Source: Roseateles sp. (lineage in GTDB: Bacteria; Pseudomonadota; Gammaproteobacteria; Burkholderiales; Burkholderiaceae_C). Taken from it: 36,493 nucleotides of DNA. The DNA is taken from NCBI GenBank assembly GCA_018780415.1, contig JADMJQ010000031.1, positions 72,112-108,604 of the forward strand, in the 5' to 3' direction. Below are positions 1 to 7,273 of the stretch, one piece after another. The position numbers and the translations under genes are program-made. The notes under the pieces are model-generated. The model was not told the DNA's origin and did no database searches. It worked only from the letters and a program-made list of their open reading frames with translations. Each line of letters starts with the position of its first letter. The first letter of the stretch is position 1.

Positions 1-28
1 GGCTGCCAGCCAGCGTCCACTGTCATGC

Positions 29-445
29 CTATGCCGCCCGACCGGGCTCAAACTGGGCCAGCTGACTCAACGCCCATTGAATGATCTGCGCCACCACCAG
101 CAGCGCACGCGCGCGGTCCAAACCCGTCGGGTCAATCGTGCCACAACGCGCTTCCACAGCGTAGGGATTGAGCTCATCGACCCAATCGGCCCCCGGCGGC
201 GCATCGACGCCATGATCCTGCAATAGATCAAGCAAAGTGACCAAGTCATGGGTGCGGCGAAACTCGATGCCGCGGGCACTGAGCACCACCTTCAGTGATT
301 TTTCGACCGCTTGCTGAGCATGAAAACCGACCACGCCGTCACCTATCCCGGCTGCGCTCGCCAGCAAGATGCAAGCGGCCTGATCCTGCCGCGCCGCCTC
401 CAAAAGCAATTGCGCAACCGACTTGGCCGAGGCCGATTCAGCCAT
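29..445 (-). CDS. HEPN domain protein (likely partner of the adjacent MNT nucleotidyltransferase)
   Basis: From the internal ATG at 445: MAESASAKSVAQLLLEAARQDQ...HAQQAVEKSLKVVLSARGIEFRRTHDLVTLLDLL..., a typical HEPN pattern (AVEKxLK...THDLxxLL). Overlaps the upstream MNT ORF by 8 bp. Confidence 0.85.
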   Translation of the reverse strand: MAESASAKSVAQLLLEAARQDQAACILLASAAGIGDGVVGFHAQQAVEKSLKVVLSARGIEFRRTHDLVTLLDLLQDHGVDAPPGADWVDELNPYAVEARCGTIDPTGLDRARALLVVAQIIQWALSQLAQFEPGRAA

Positions 446-752
446 GCACAACCCGCCCTTCCTTGAGCGCCCAGTACAGCGCCGTGCCGGGCTGCTTGCC
501 CCAGCGCAAGACCTCGTCGCGGCTGTAGACCAAGACATCGGCGGCGATGCGCAAGGGGCGCAGCACACGCCGCAGCCGAACCATCTCACGAGCGCGATCG
601 GGCAACTCAGACTCAATCACCAAAAAGTCGAAGTCCGAACCCTCGGACGCATCACCGCGTGCGCGCGAGCCAAACAGCACAATCTGTTCGGCCTCAGGCG
701 CAGCCTGCGCCAAGGCACGCACGGCGGCAGTCAACTTCTCGGTGTCGTTCAT
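438..752 (-). CDS. MNT-type minimal nucleotidyltransferase
   Basis: IVLFGSRARGDASEGSDFDFLVIE contains the GSX10DXD motif of the MNT/Pol-beta-like minimal nucleotidyltransferases. Confidence 0.9.
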   Translation of the reverse strand: MNDTEKLTAAVRALAQAAPEAEQIVLFGSRARGDASEGSDFDFLVIESELPDRAREMVRLRRVLRPLRIAADVLVYSRDEVLRWGKQPGTALYWALKEGRVVHG

Positions 753-791
753 TGGGCTGACTCACACTGATGCAATGGAGCGACCATTCTC

Positions 792-1592
792 TCAGGCAAA
801 CACCGCCGCCAGCGCCGCACCCGGGTCCGGCGCCCGCACAAAGGCCTCGCCGACCAAGAAGGCGTTGACATTCGCCGCCCGCATCCGCGCCACATCGGCG
901 GCACCCAGAATGCCCGACTCGGTGACCAGTAGTCGATCGGCCGGCACGCGGTCCAGCAAGCCCAGCGTGGTGTCCAGCGTCACGTCAAAGGTGCGCAGAT
1001 TGCGGTTATTGATGCCGACCAGCGGCGTGCGCAGGCGCAAGGCACGGTCCAGCTCCGCGCCGTCATGCACTTCGACAAGCACGTCGAGCTTGAGGCTGAG
1101 CGCCACCGCTTCAAGGTCGGCCATCTGGGCATCATCAAGGCAGGCGGCGATCAGCAAAATGCAATCCGCACCCATCGCCCGCGCCTCGAAGACCTGGTAC
1201 TCGTCGACCATGAAGTCCTTGCGCAAGACCGGCAGCTCGCAGGCGGCGCGGGCCTGTTGCAGGTAGGCGACCGAGCCCTGGAAGAACTGCTCGTCGGTCA
1301 AAACGCTCAGGCAAGCCGCGCCATGTTTGGCATAACTCTCGGCGATGGCAGCAGCTTGAAAGTCGGCGCGCAACACGCCCTTGCTGGGTGAAGCTTTCTT
1401 GATCTCGGCGATCACGGCGCTTCCCGCCAAGGACGAGCCGACGGCGATCTTGGCGCGCAGCGCGGCCTCGAAGCCGCGTTGGTCATGTCGTCCTTCTGCC
1501 TCCTCTCGCTGGCTGGCCAGCGAGCGGCGCTTGCGGGCCAGGGCCAGCTCTTCATGTTTGACCGCAACAATGCGGCGCAGGATGTCGGACAT
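792..1592 (-). CDS. trpC: Indole-3-glycerol phosphate synthase
   Basis: [16 protein letters not shown]..., [60 protein letters not shown]; next to trpD. Confidence 0.97.
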   Translation of the reverse strand: MSDILRRIVAVKHEELALARKRRSLASQREEAEGRHDQRGFEAALRAKIAVGSSLAGSAVIAEIKKASPSKGVLRADFQAAAIAESYAKHGAACLSVLTDEQFFQGSVAYLQQARAACELPVLRKDFMVDEYQVFEARAMGADCILLIAACLDDAQMADLEAVALSLKLDVLVEVHDGAELDRALRLRTPLVGINNRNLRTFDVTLDTTLGLLDRVPADRLLVTESGILGAADVARMRAANVNAFLVGEAFVRAPDPGAALAAVFA

Positions 1593-1593
1593 A

Positions 1594-2634
1594 TCAGCCT
1601 CGCCCCAGGGCTTGTGTGGTACTCACGAAATGATCCAGCTTGGCTCGCGCTGCACCGCTGGCAATCGCCGCCCGGGCCAGTTGGATACCGCCGGCGATCG
1701 AATCGGCCACATTGGCGGCGTACAGCGTCGCACCGGCGTTCAGGATCACGATGTCGCGGGCCGCACCTTCTTCATTGTTCAAGGCACCTATCAACATCAG
1801 CCGCGACTCCTCAGGCCCGGCCACCTTCAGCGTACGGTTCGAGGCCATGGCCATGCCGAAGTCCTCGGGGTGGATCTCGTACTCGCGCACCTCGCCGTTT
1901 TTCAGCTCACCCACCAGGGTCGCGGCGCCGAGCGAAATCTCGTCCATGCCGTCCTTGCCGTAGACCACCAGCGCATGTTCGGCGCCGAGGCGCTGCATCA
2001 CGCGCACCTGGATGCCAACCAGATCGGGGTGAAACACACCCATCAGGATATTGGTCGCGCCGGCCGGATTGGTCAGTGGACCCAGGATGTTAAAGATGGT
2101 GCGCACGCCCAGCTCACGCCGCACCGGCGCGATATTTTTCATCGCCGGGTGGTGGTTGGGGGCGAACATGAAGCCGATGCCGGTCTGCGCCACCGAGGCC
2201 GCCACCTGCGCCGGCGTCAGCATGATATTGGCGCCCAAGGCCTCCAGCACATCGGCACTGCCGGTCTTGCTGGAGACGCTGCGGTTGCCATGCTTGGCGA
2301 CTTGCGCACCGGCCGCTGCGGCCACAAACATCGAACAGGTTGAGATATTGAAGGTGTGGGCGCCGTCGCCGCCGGTGCCGACCACGTCGACCAGATGCGG
2401 GTGGTCCGAAATCACCAAGGGCACCTTGGTCGACAGTTCACGCATCACCTGGGCTGCGGCGGTGATCTCACCGATGGTTTCCTTCTTGACGCGCAGGCCG
2501 GTCAGCAGGGCCGCAGCCATCACCGGCGACATCTCACCGGCCATGATGCGGCGCATCAGGGTGAGCATTTCGTCGTGGAAGATTTCGCGGTGTTCGATGA
2601 CGCGGGTCAGCGCTTCTTGGTCGGTAAATGGCAT
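1594..2634 (-). CDS. trpD: Anthranilate phosphoribosyltransferase
   Basis: [89 protein letters not shown]. Confidence 0.98.
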   Translation of the reverse strand: MPFTDQEALTRVIEHREIFHDEMLTLMRRIMAGEMSPVMAAALLTGLRVKKETIGEITAAAQVMRELSTKVPLVISDHPHLVDVVGTGGDGAHTFNISTCSMFVAAAAGAQVAKHGNRSVSSKTGSADVLEALGANIMLTPAQVAASVAQTGIGFMFAPNHHPAMKNIAPVRRELGVRTIFNILGPLTNPAGATNILMGVFHPDLVGIQVRVMQRLGAEHALVVYGKDGMDEISLGAATLVGELKNGEVREYEIHPEDFGMAMASNRTLKVAGPEESRLMLIGALNNEEGAARDIVILNAGATLYAANVADSIAGGIQLARAAIASGAARAKLDHFVSTTQALGRG

Positions 2635-2646
2635 CTTGAATCCTGT

Positions 2647-3678
2647 TTATCCAGCGAAGTATTCGCGCATAGCGGCGATGGCTTGGTCCACCGCGGCTTC
2701 GTCCACATCCAGATGGGTGACGAAGCGCAGCTTGTAGAGGCCGGTGGCCAGCACGCCGCGCGCCTTCAAGTACTCGATCACGCCGGCGGCCCTGCTTGCG
2801 GTCACGCCGGCCACATCGACGAAGACGATATTGGTCTGCGGCGCCTCAACCGTCACGCCGGGCAGGCCTTGCAGCCCGGCGGCCAGACGCTTTGCCAGCG
2901 CATGGTCATCGGCCAAACGCGCCACCTGGTGGTCAAGCGCGTAATGCGCCGCCGCCGCCAACACGCCGGCCTGGCGCATGCCGCCGCCCAGCATCTTGCG
3001 CCAGCGCTTGGCCTGTTTGATCAGGGCGGCCGAGCCGCACAGCACCGAGCCGACCGGCGCGCCCAGGCCCTTGGAGAAGCAGACCGACACGCTGTCGAAA
3101 TACTGCGTTATCTCACGGGCAGCCGCATAAGGGTCGCCGCCAGCCGACACCGACGCGTTGAACAGCCGAGCACCGTCCAAATGGCGCGCCAGCCCATGCT
3201 TTTGCGCCAGCGCCGAGGCCTCGGCCAAGTAGGCCAAGGGCAGCACCTTGCCGCCAATGGTGTTCTCCAGCGTCAGCAAACGCGTGCGCGCGAAATGCAC
3301 ATCATCGGGCTTGATGTTCGCTGCGATGTCTGCCAAGGACAGCGAGCCATCGGCCTGGTGATTCAGCGGCTGCGGCTGGATGGAGCCCAAGACCGCTGCG
3401 CCGCCGCCCTCCCAGCGATAGGTATGGGCGAACTGGCCGACGATGTACTCGTCGCCGCGCTGGCAATGCGCCATCAAGGCACAGAGATTGCTCTGCGTGC
3501 CGGTCGGCATGAACAGCGCCGCCTCAAACCCTAAGCGCTCGGCGACTGCCTGCTGCAGCGCATTGACGCTGGGGTCATCGCCGAACACATCGTCCCCGAG
3601 CTGCGCTGCGGCCATTGCTTCGCGCATGCCGGCCGTCGGCTGGGTCACCGTGTCGCTACGGAAATCAACTGTTTTCAT
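2647..3678 (-). CDS. ltaE: Low-specificity L-threonine aldolase
   Basis: DFRSDTVTQPTAGMREAMAAAQLGDDVFGDDPSVNALQ, LENTIGGKVLPL, LDGARLFNA, CFSKGLGAPVGSVLCG: PLP-dependent beta-eliminating lyase/threonine aldolase signatures. Confidence 0.93.
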   Translation of the reverse strand: MKTVDFRSDTVTQPTAGMREAMAAAQLGDDVFGDDPSVNALQQAVAERLGFEAALFMPTGTQSNLCALMAHCQRGDEYIVGQFAHTYRWEGGGAAVLGSIQPQPLNHQADGSLSLADIAANIKPDDVHFARTRLLTLENTIGGKVLPLAYLAEASALAQKHGLARHLDGARLFNASVSAGGDPYAAAREITQYFDSVSVCFSKGLGAPVGSVLCGSAALIKQAKRWRKMLGGGMRQAGVLAAAAHYALDHQVARLADDHALAKRLAAGLQGLPGVTVEAPQTNIVFVDVAGVTASRAAGVIEYLKARGVLATGLYKLRFVTHLDVDEAAVDQAIAAMREYFAG

Positions 3679-3681
3679 GGC

Positions 3682-4266
3682 CTACAGCGCCAGCGTCAGG
3701 AAGTTCTTCAGCATCGCGTGGCCATGCTCGCTGAGGATGGATTCCGGGTGAAACTGCACGCCCTCCAGCGGCGTCGCCGTGCCGGCCAGCTCGCGGTGGC
3801 GCACGCCCATGATCTCGCCGTCTTCGCTGCGCGCGGTGATGTCGAGCACGGCCGGCAGCGAGGCCTCCTCGATCGCCAGCGAGTGGTAGCGAATCACGCT
3901 GAAATCCTTGGGCAGGCCCTTGAACACGCCCTTCTCGTCGGTCGTGATGGTGCTGGCCTTGCCGTGCATCTGGCGCTGCGCGCGGACTATTCTGCCGCCC
4001 AGCGCTGCACCCATGCTTTGGTGACCTAGGCAGACACCCAGAATCGGCAGCTTGCCGATGAAGTGCTGGATCGCCGCGATGCAGATGCCGGCCTCTGCCG
4101 GCGAGCAAGGCCCCGGTGACAGCACCAGATGGTCGGGCTGCATCGCTTGGATTTCTTCCAGCGTGATCTCGTCGTTACGGGCGACCCGCACCTCAGCGCC
4201 GAGTTCCCCAAAATACTGCACCAGGTTGAAGGTGAAGCTGTCGTAGTTGTCGATCATCAAGAGCAT
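3682..4266 (-). CDS. trpG: Anthranilate synthase component II (glutamine amidotransferase)
   Basis: [26 protein letters not shown]..., [43 protein letters not shown]. Start trimmed to the ATG at 4266, preceded by GGGG. Confidence 0.96.
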   Translation of the reverse strand: MLLMIDNYDSFTFNLVQYFGELGAEVRVARNDEITLEEIQAMQPDHLVLSPGPCSPAEAGICIAAIQHFIGKLPILGVCLGHQSMGAALGGRIVRAQRQMHGKASTITTDEKGVFKGLPKDFSVIRYHSLAIEEASLPAVLDITARSEDGEIMGVRHRELAGTATPLEGVQFHPESILSEHGHAMLKNFLTLAL

Positions 4267-4287
4267 TTTTATCCCCAAGGCAAGCAA

Positions 4288-4325
4288 GGACGCAGAGTTC
4301 GCAAAGGGACGCAGAGTCCGCAGAG
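4288..4325. repeat. Left inverted repeat of the GxxExxY cassette, itself two ~19-nt gacgcagag-type subrepeats
   Basis: Direct reading; pairs with 4705-4742 at 32/38 positions. Confidence 0.9.
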
Positions 4326-4326
4326 C

Positions 4327-4704
4327 TCACAGCTGGTTCACAAGCCGCCTCAATCCTTTCAACAGAGTCGGCTGATTGAAATTGATCAGCAGACCAAGAC
4401 GTTTATCGCTGAGTCGCAAATAAGAAAGCAGCTGTGCTTCATGCTGCGGGGTCAAAGCATCCACCGCCTTGAGCTCCACCAGCACACAGTCCTGGACCAA
4501 AAAGTCGGCCCGGTACGAGACGCCAAGGTCCTGCCCTTTGTACAAGGCCCGAATCCCAAGCTCACGCTCGAAAGAGCAGTTCCGCAATTGAAGCTCGATC
4601 GACAGCGCATTGGCATACGCCGACTCCAGCAGCCCGGGTCCCAGGCAACGATGGACTTCGACAGCAGCGCCAATCACCATTTCGCTGACTTGATTTTCAA
4701 TCAC
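4327..4704 (-). CDS. GxxExxY family protein (PD-(D/E)XK nuclease-like)
   Basis: MIENQVSEMVIGAAVEVHRCLGPGLLESAYANALSIEL (GxxExxY = GLLESAY) and SYRADFLVQDCVLVELKAVD (D...ExK, PD-(D/E)XK-like). GTG start with GGAGG 8 nt upstream, inside the right inverted repeat. Confidence 0.9.
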   Translation of the reverse strand: MIENQVSEMVIGAAVEVHRCLGPGLLESAYANALSIELQLRNCSFERELGIRALYKGQDLGVSYRADFLVQDCVLVELKAVDALTPQHEAQLLSYLRLSDKRLGLLINFNQPTLLKGLRRLVNQL

Positions 4705-4742
4705 CTCTGCGACCTCCGCGTTCCTCTGCGCACTCTGCGTCC
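4705..4742. repeat. Right inverted repeat of the GxxExxY cassette; contains the ORF's Shine-Dalgarno (GGAGG) on the minus strand
   Basis: Plus strand ctctgcgacctccgcgttcctctgcgcactctgcgtcc; inverted relative to 4288-4325. Confidence 0.9.
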
Positions 4743-4755
4743 GAATTCCCGAGTC

Positions 4756-6252
4756 CTAAAACCCCTCCTCAACCAACTCCGCCGCCCGTATCAAGGCCCT
4801 CGCCTTAGCTTCCGTCTCGGCCCATTCCAGCTCGGGCACCGAGTCGGCCACCACGCCGGCCGCCGCCTGCACATAGAGGGTTTCGTCCTTGATGATGCCG
4901 GTGCGGATGGCGATGGCCAGGTCCATATCGCCGGCAAAGCTCAGGCAACCGACCGCGCCACCATAAATGCCGCGCTTGACCGGCTCCAGCTCATCGATGA
5001 TCTGCATCGCGCGGATCTTGGGCGCGCCGCTTAGCGTGCCGGCCGGGAAGCTGGCTCGGAACACGTCCAGATTGCTGATGCCGTCATTCAAGATGCCCTC
5101 GACATTGCTGACCAGATGCATCACATGCGAGTAGCGCTCGACGACAAAGGCATCGGTCACCTTGACCGAACCAGTCTTGACGATGCGGCCGATGTCGTTG
5201 CGGGCCAGGTCAATCAGCATCAGATGCTCGGCCAGCTCCTTGGGGTCGGCCTTCAGCTCACGCTCCAGGGCCAGGTCTTGCTCCAGCGTGCCGCCGCGCG
5301 GGCGGGTGCCGGCCAGCGGGCGGATGGTGACCTTGTCACCGTCGGGAGAATGCTCCTGGCGGACCAGAATCTCCGGCGAGGCGCCGACGATCTGGAAGTC
5401 GCCCATATCGTAGAAATACATATAGGGGCTGGGGTTCAAGGAGCGCAGCGCCCGGTACAGGCTCAAAGGCGATTCGGTGTAACGCTTGCGCAGGCGCTGA
5501 CCAATCTGCACCTGCATCATGTCGCCGGCGGCGATGTATTCTTTGGCCCGCAACACCGCCTTCAAATAATCTGCCTTGGCAAATTCGCGCTCGACCGGGT
5601 GCGCCTGCCCGCGTTTGACCAGCGGCGCCGAGACGCTATAGGCCAGCTTGTCGCGCAGCTCGGTCAGGCGCTTTTGCGCCTTGAAAAAAGCCTCGGGCTG
5701 GCTCGGGTCGGCGTAAACGATCAAATAGAGCTTGCCGCTGAGGTTGTCGATCACCGCCAGCTCCTCGCACTGCAAGAGCATCACGTCCGGCGTATCGATG
5801 CCGCCGGGCATTGCTGTCTTGGCGAGCTTGGGTTCGATATAGCGCACCGCGTCATAGCCGAAATAGCCGGCCAGGCCACCGCAAAAGCGCGGCATGCCGG
5901 GCCGCAGCGCGACCTTGAAGCGCTGCTGATAGGCGGCGATGAAGTCGAGTGGGTTGCCGTTGTGAGTCTCAACCACCTGGCCGTCGCAGATCACCTCGGT
6001 CAGCAGGCCGCGGCTCTGCAGCACGGTGCGGGCCGGCAGGCCGATATAGGAGTAACGCCCAAAGCGCTCGCCACCGACCACCGATTCCAGCAAGAAGCTG
6101 TTGCGCCCCCCTTTGCCGCCATAAGCCCCGGCGCCCGAGCAGAGCTTCAGGTAGAGCGAAAGCGGGGTTTCCAGATCGGCGAAGGCCTCGCTGATCAAGG
6201 GGATGCGGTTGTAGCCGAGCGCGGCCAGGCTTTTAAATTCAAGTTCGGTCAT
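4756..6252 (-). CDS. trpE: Anthranilate synthase component I
   Basis: MTELEFKSLAALGYNRIPLISEAFADLETPLSLYLKL..., IRPLAGTRPRGGTLEQDLALERELKADPKELAEHLMLIDLARNDIGRI, FPAGTLSGAPKIRAMQIIDELEP. Likely start at 6252 or 6255; the ORF-track start at 6288 lies inside a predicted terminator hairpin. Confidence 0.97.
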   Translation of the reverse strand: MTELEFKSLAALGYNRIPLISEAFADLETPLSLYLKLCSGAGAYGGKGGRNSFLLESVVGGERFGRYSYIGLPARTVLQSRGLLTEVICDGQVVETHNGNPLDFIAAYQQRFKVALRPGMPRFCGGLAGYFGYDAVRYIEPKLAKTAMPGGIDTPDVMLLQCEELAVIDNLSGKLYLIVYADPSQPEAFFKAQKRLTELRDKLAYSVSAPLVKRGQAHPVEREFAKADYLKAVLRAKEYIAAGDMMQVQIGQRLRKRYTESPLSLYRALRSLNPSPYMYFYDMGDFQIVGASPEILVRQEHSPDGDKVTIRPLAGTRPRGGTLEQDLALERELKADPKELAEHLMLIDLARNDIGRIVKTGSVKVTDAFVVERYSHVMHLVSNVEGILNDGISNLDVFRASFPAGTLSGAPKIRAMQIIDELEPVKRGIYGGAVGCLSFAGDMDLAIAIRTGIIKDETLYVQAAAGVVADSVPELEWAETEAKARALIRAAELVEEGF

Positions 6253-6271
6253 CATCAAGTCCAACCCTAGC

Positions 6272-6303
6272 AAAAGCGCGCCGGCCATCTCTGTGGGGCG
6301 CGC
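6272..6303 (-). terminator. Candidate intrinsic terminator/attenuator upstream of trpE
   Basis: Minus-strand RNA GCGCGCC-ccacagagauggcc-GGCGCGC-UUUU: 7-bp perfect GC stem (6297-6303 with 6276-6282), possible inner CCA/UGG pairing, then UUUU. Confidence 0.55.
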
Positions 6304-6347
6304 CGCAAAAAACAGGGCGCTTGGGCTGACCGGGCTCTAAAGAGCGA

Positions 6348-6452
6348 TCAGGGGCAGCGCGCAAGCGTCATCAAACGGGCAGCGGGCGTGCGGCGCCAGG
6401 GCCAGGCTCCCCGGTCGTGAGACCCCTTGATGAAGTTGCGCGTGATGAACAT
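6348..6452 (-). CDS. trpL: Candidate trp operon leader peptide (34 aa), not in the ORF track
   Basis: Translated codon by codon: MFITRNFIKGSHDRGAWPWRRTPAARLMTLARCP*, with two near-adjacent Trp codons (W-P-W), upstream of trpE and followed by a terminator-like hairpin. Confidence 0.5.
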   Translation of the reverse strand: MFITRNFIKGSHDRGAWPWRRTPAARLMTLARCP

Positions 6453-6458
6453 GAAATC

Positions 6459-6467
6459 AGTGTATCA
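6459..6467 (-). promoter_or_regulatory. Candidate extended -10 promoter (TGaTACACT) for trpL-trpE
   Basis: Minus strand TGATACACT-gatttc-ATG: TGn plus TACACT, with the A of the trpL ATG the 7th nt after the hexamer. No good -35 seen. Confidence 0.35.
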
Positions 6468-6508
6468 GCCGGGTGTGTCATCTTGCCCACGCCGAACGGC
6501 GCGCCGCC

Positions 6509-7273
6509 CTACTGCCCCTTGAACAAGGCCTGGAACTGCCGCGACACCGGCAGCTTCTCGTCGCGGCCCTTCAGCGTGATGTGCATGGCGTTCTCATCCA
6601 CCCGTAAAGCGCTGGCGATGCAGCGGCTGTTGACCAGCACGCTGCGATGAACCTGCCAGAACAGCTCGGCATCCAGGCCGGCCAGCAACTCCTTCAGCGG
6701 CGTGCGAATCAGCGCTTCGCCGCCTTGATAGACAACCCGGGTGTAGCGGCTGTCGCTCTCGAAATAGACCACCTCTTCCGGCGCGATCAGCTTGATCTCG
6801 CGCCCCAGCGAGGCCTGGATGGGGCGCATCGTCGCCTTCGGCGCGGGCAGCATTTGCTGCAGCAGCTTTTGCAAATCCAGCGCCGGCGCGGTCGGCGCGG
6901 CGCTCAAACGTGCCCGCACCCGCTGCAAGGCCTGCGCCAGCCGCACGTCCTCGACCGGCTTGAGGCAGTAGTCGACCGCACCGGCCTCGAAAGCCGACAG
7001 CGCGTGGTCACCATAGGCACTGACAAACACCACCTGCGGCGGCGTGGCCAACTCGCTCATGCGGCGCGCCACCTCCAGGCCACTCAGGCCCGGCATGCGG
7101 ATGTCCAGAAAACACAGGGCCGGCTCATGTTCCAGGTAGTCGTCCCAGGCGTCGACGCCGTTCTCGCTGGCGGCCACGATATGCAACTCCGGCCACAGCC
7201 GCTTCAGTGCGGCGCGCAGCTGCTCGCGCGGGCCTTCTTCGTCATCGGCGATCAAGGCCTTGAGGGTGCTCAT
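6509..7273 (-). CDS. LytTR-family DNA-binding response regulator
   Basis: LKALIADDEEGPREQLRAAL, LCFLDIRMPGLSGLEVA, VVFVSAYGDHALSAFEAGAVDYCLKPV receiver; C-terminal LytTR (YFESDSRYTRVVYQGGEALIRTPLKELLAGL...VHRSVLVN). Confidence 0.95.
   Translation of the reverse strand: MSTLKALIADDEEGPREQLRAALKRLWPELHIVAASENGVDAWDDYLEHEPALCFLDIRMPGLSGLEVARRMSELATPPQVVFVSAYGDHALSAFEAGAVDYCLKPVEDVRLAQALQRVRARLSAAPTAPALDLQKLLQQMLPAPKATMRPIQASLGREIKLIAPEEVVYFESDSRYTRVVYQGGEALIRTPLKELLAGLDAELFWQVHRSVLVNSRCIASALRVDENAMHITLKGRDEKLPVSRQFQALFKGQ

Larger units (their letters stand above)
4288..4742. mobile_element. Candidate GxxExxY cassette bounded by 38-bp imperfect inverted repeats (4288-4325 and 4705-4742)
   Basis: Left arm ggacgcagagttcgcaaagggacgcagagtccgcagag; reverse complement of right arm ggacgcagagtgcgcagaggaacgcggaggtcgcagag; 32/38 identical by hand alignment. 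Arms abut the ORF start (4704) and lie 1 nt from its stop (4327). Mobility is not demonstrated. Confidence 0.55.

Noticed and set aside
2356-3534. 392-aa plus-strand ORF antisense to trpD/ltaE
   Set aside because: Antisense shadow with His/Arg/Gln-rich composition; trpD and ltaE on the opposite strand are well supported.
4743-4755. Possible target-site duplication flanking the GxxExxY cassette
   Set aside because: Outer flanks (caagcaa on the left, gaattcc on the right) do not match; no duplication can be supported.
6253-6288. trpE start at 6288 as given in the ORF track
   Set aside because: That ATG lies inside the GC-rich terminator-like hairpin; homology-like sequence begins at MTELEF (6252), with AGGG upstream.
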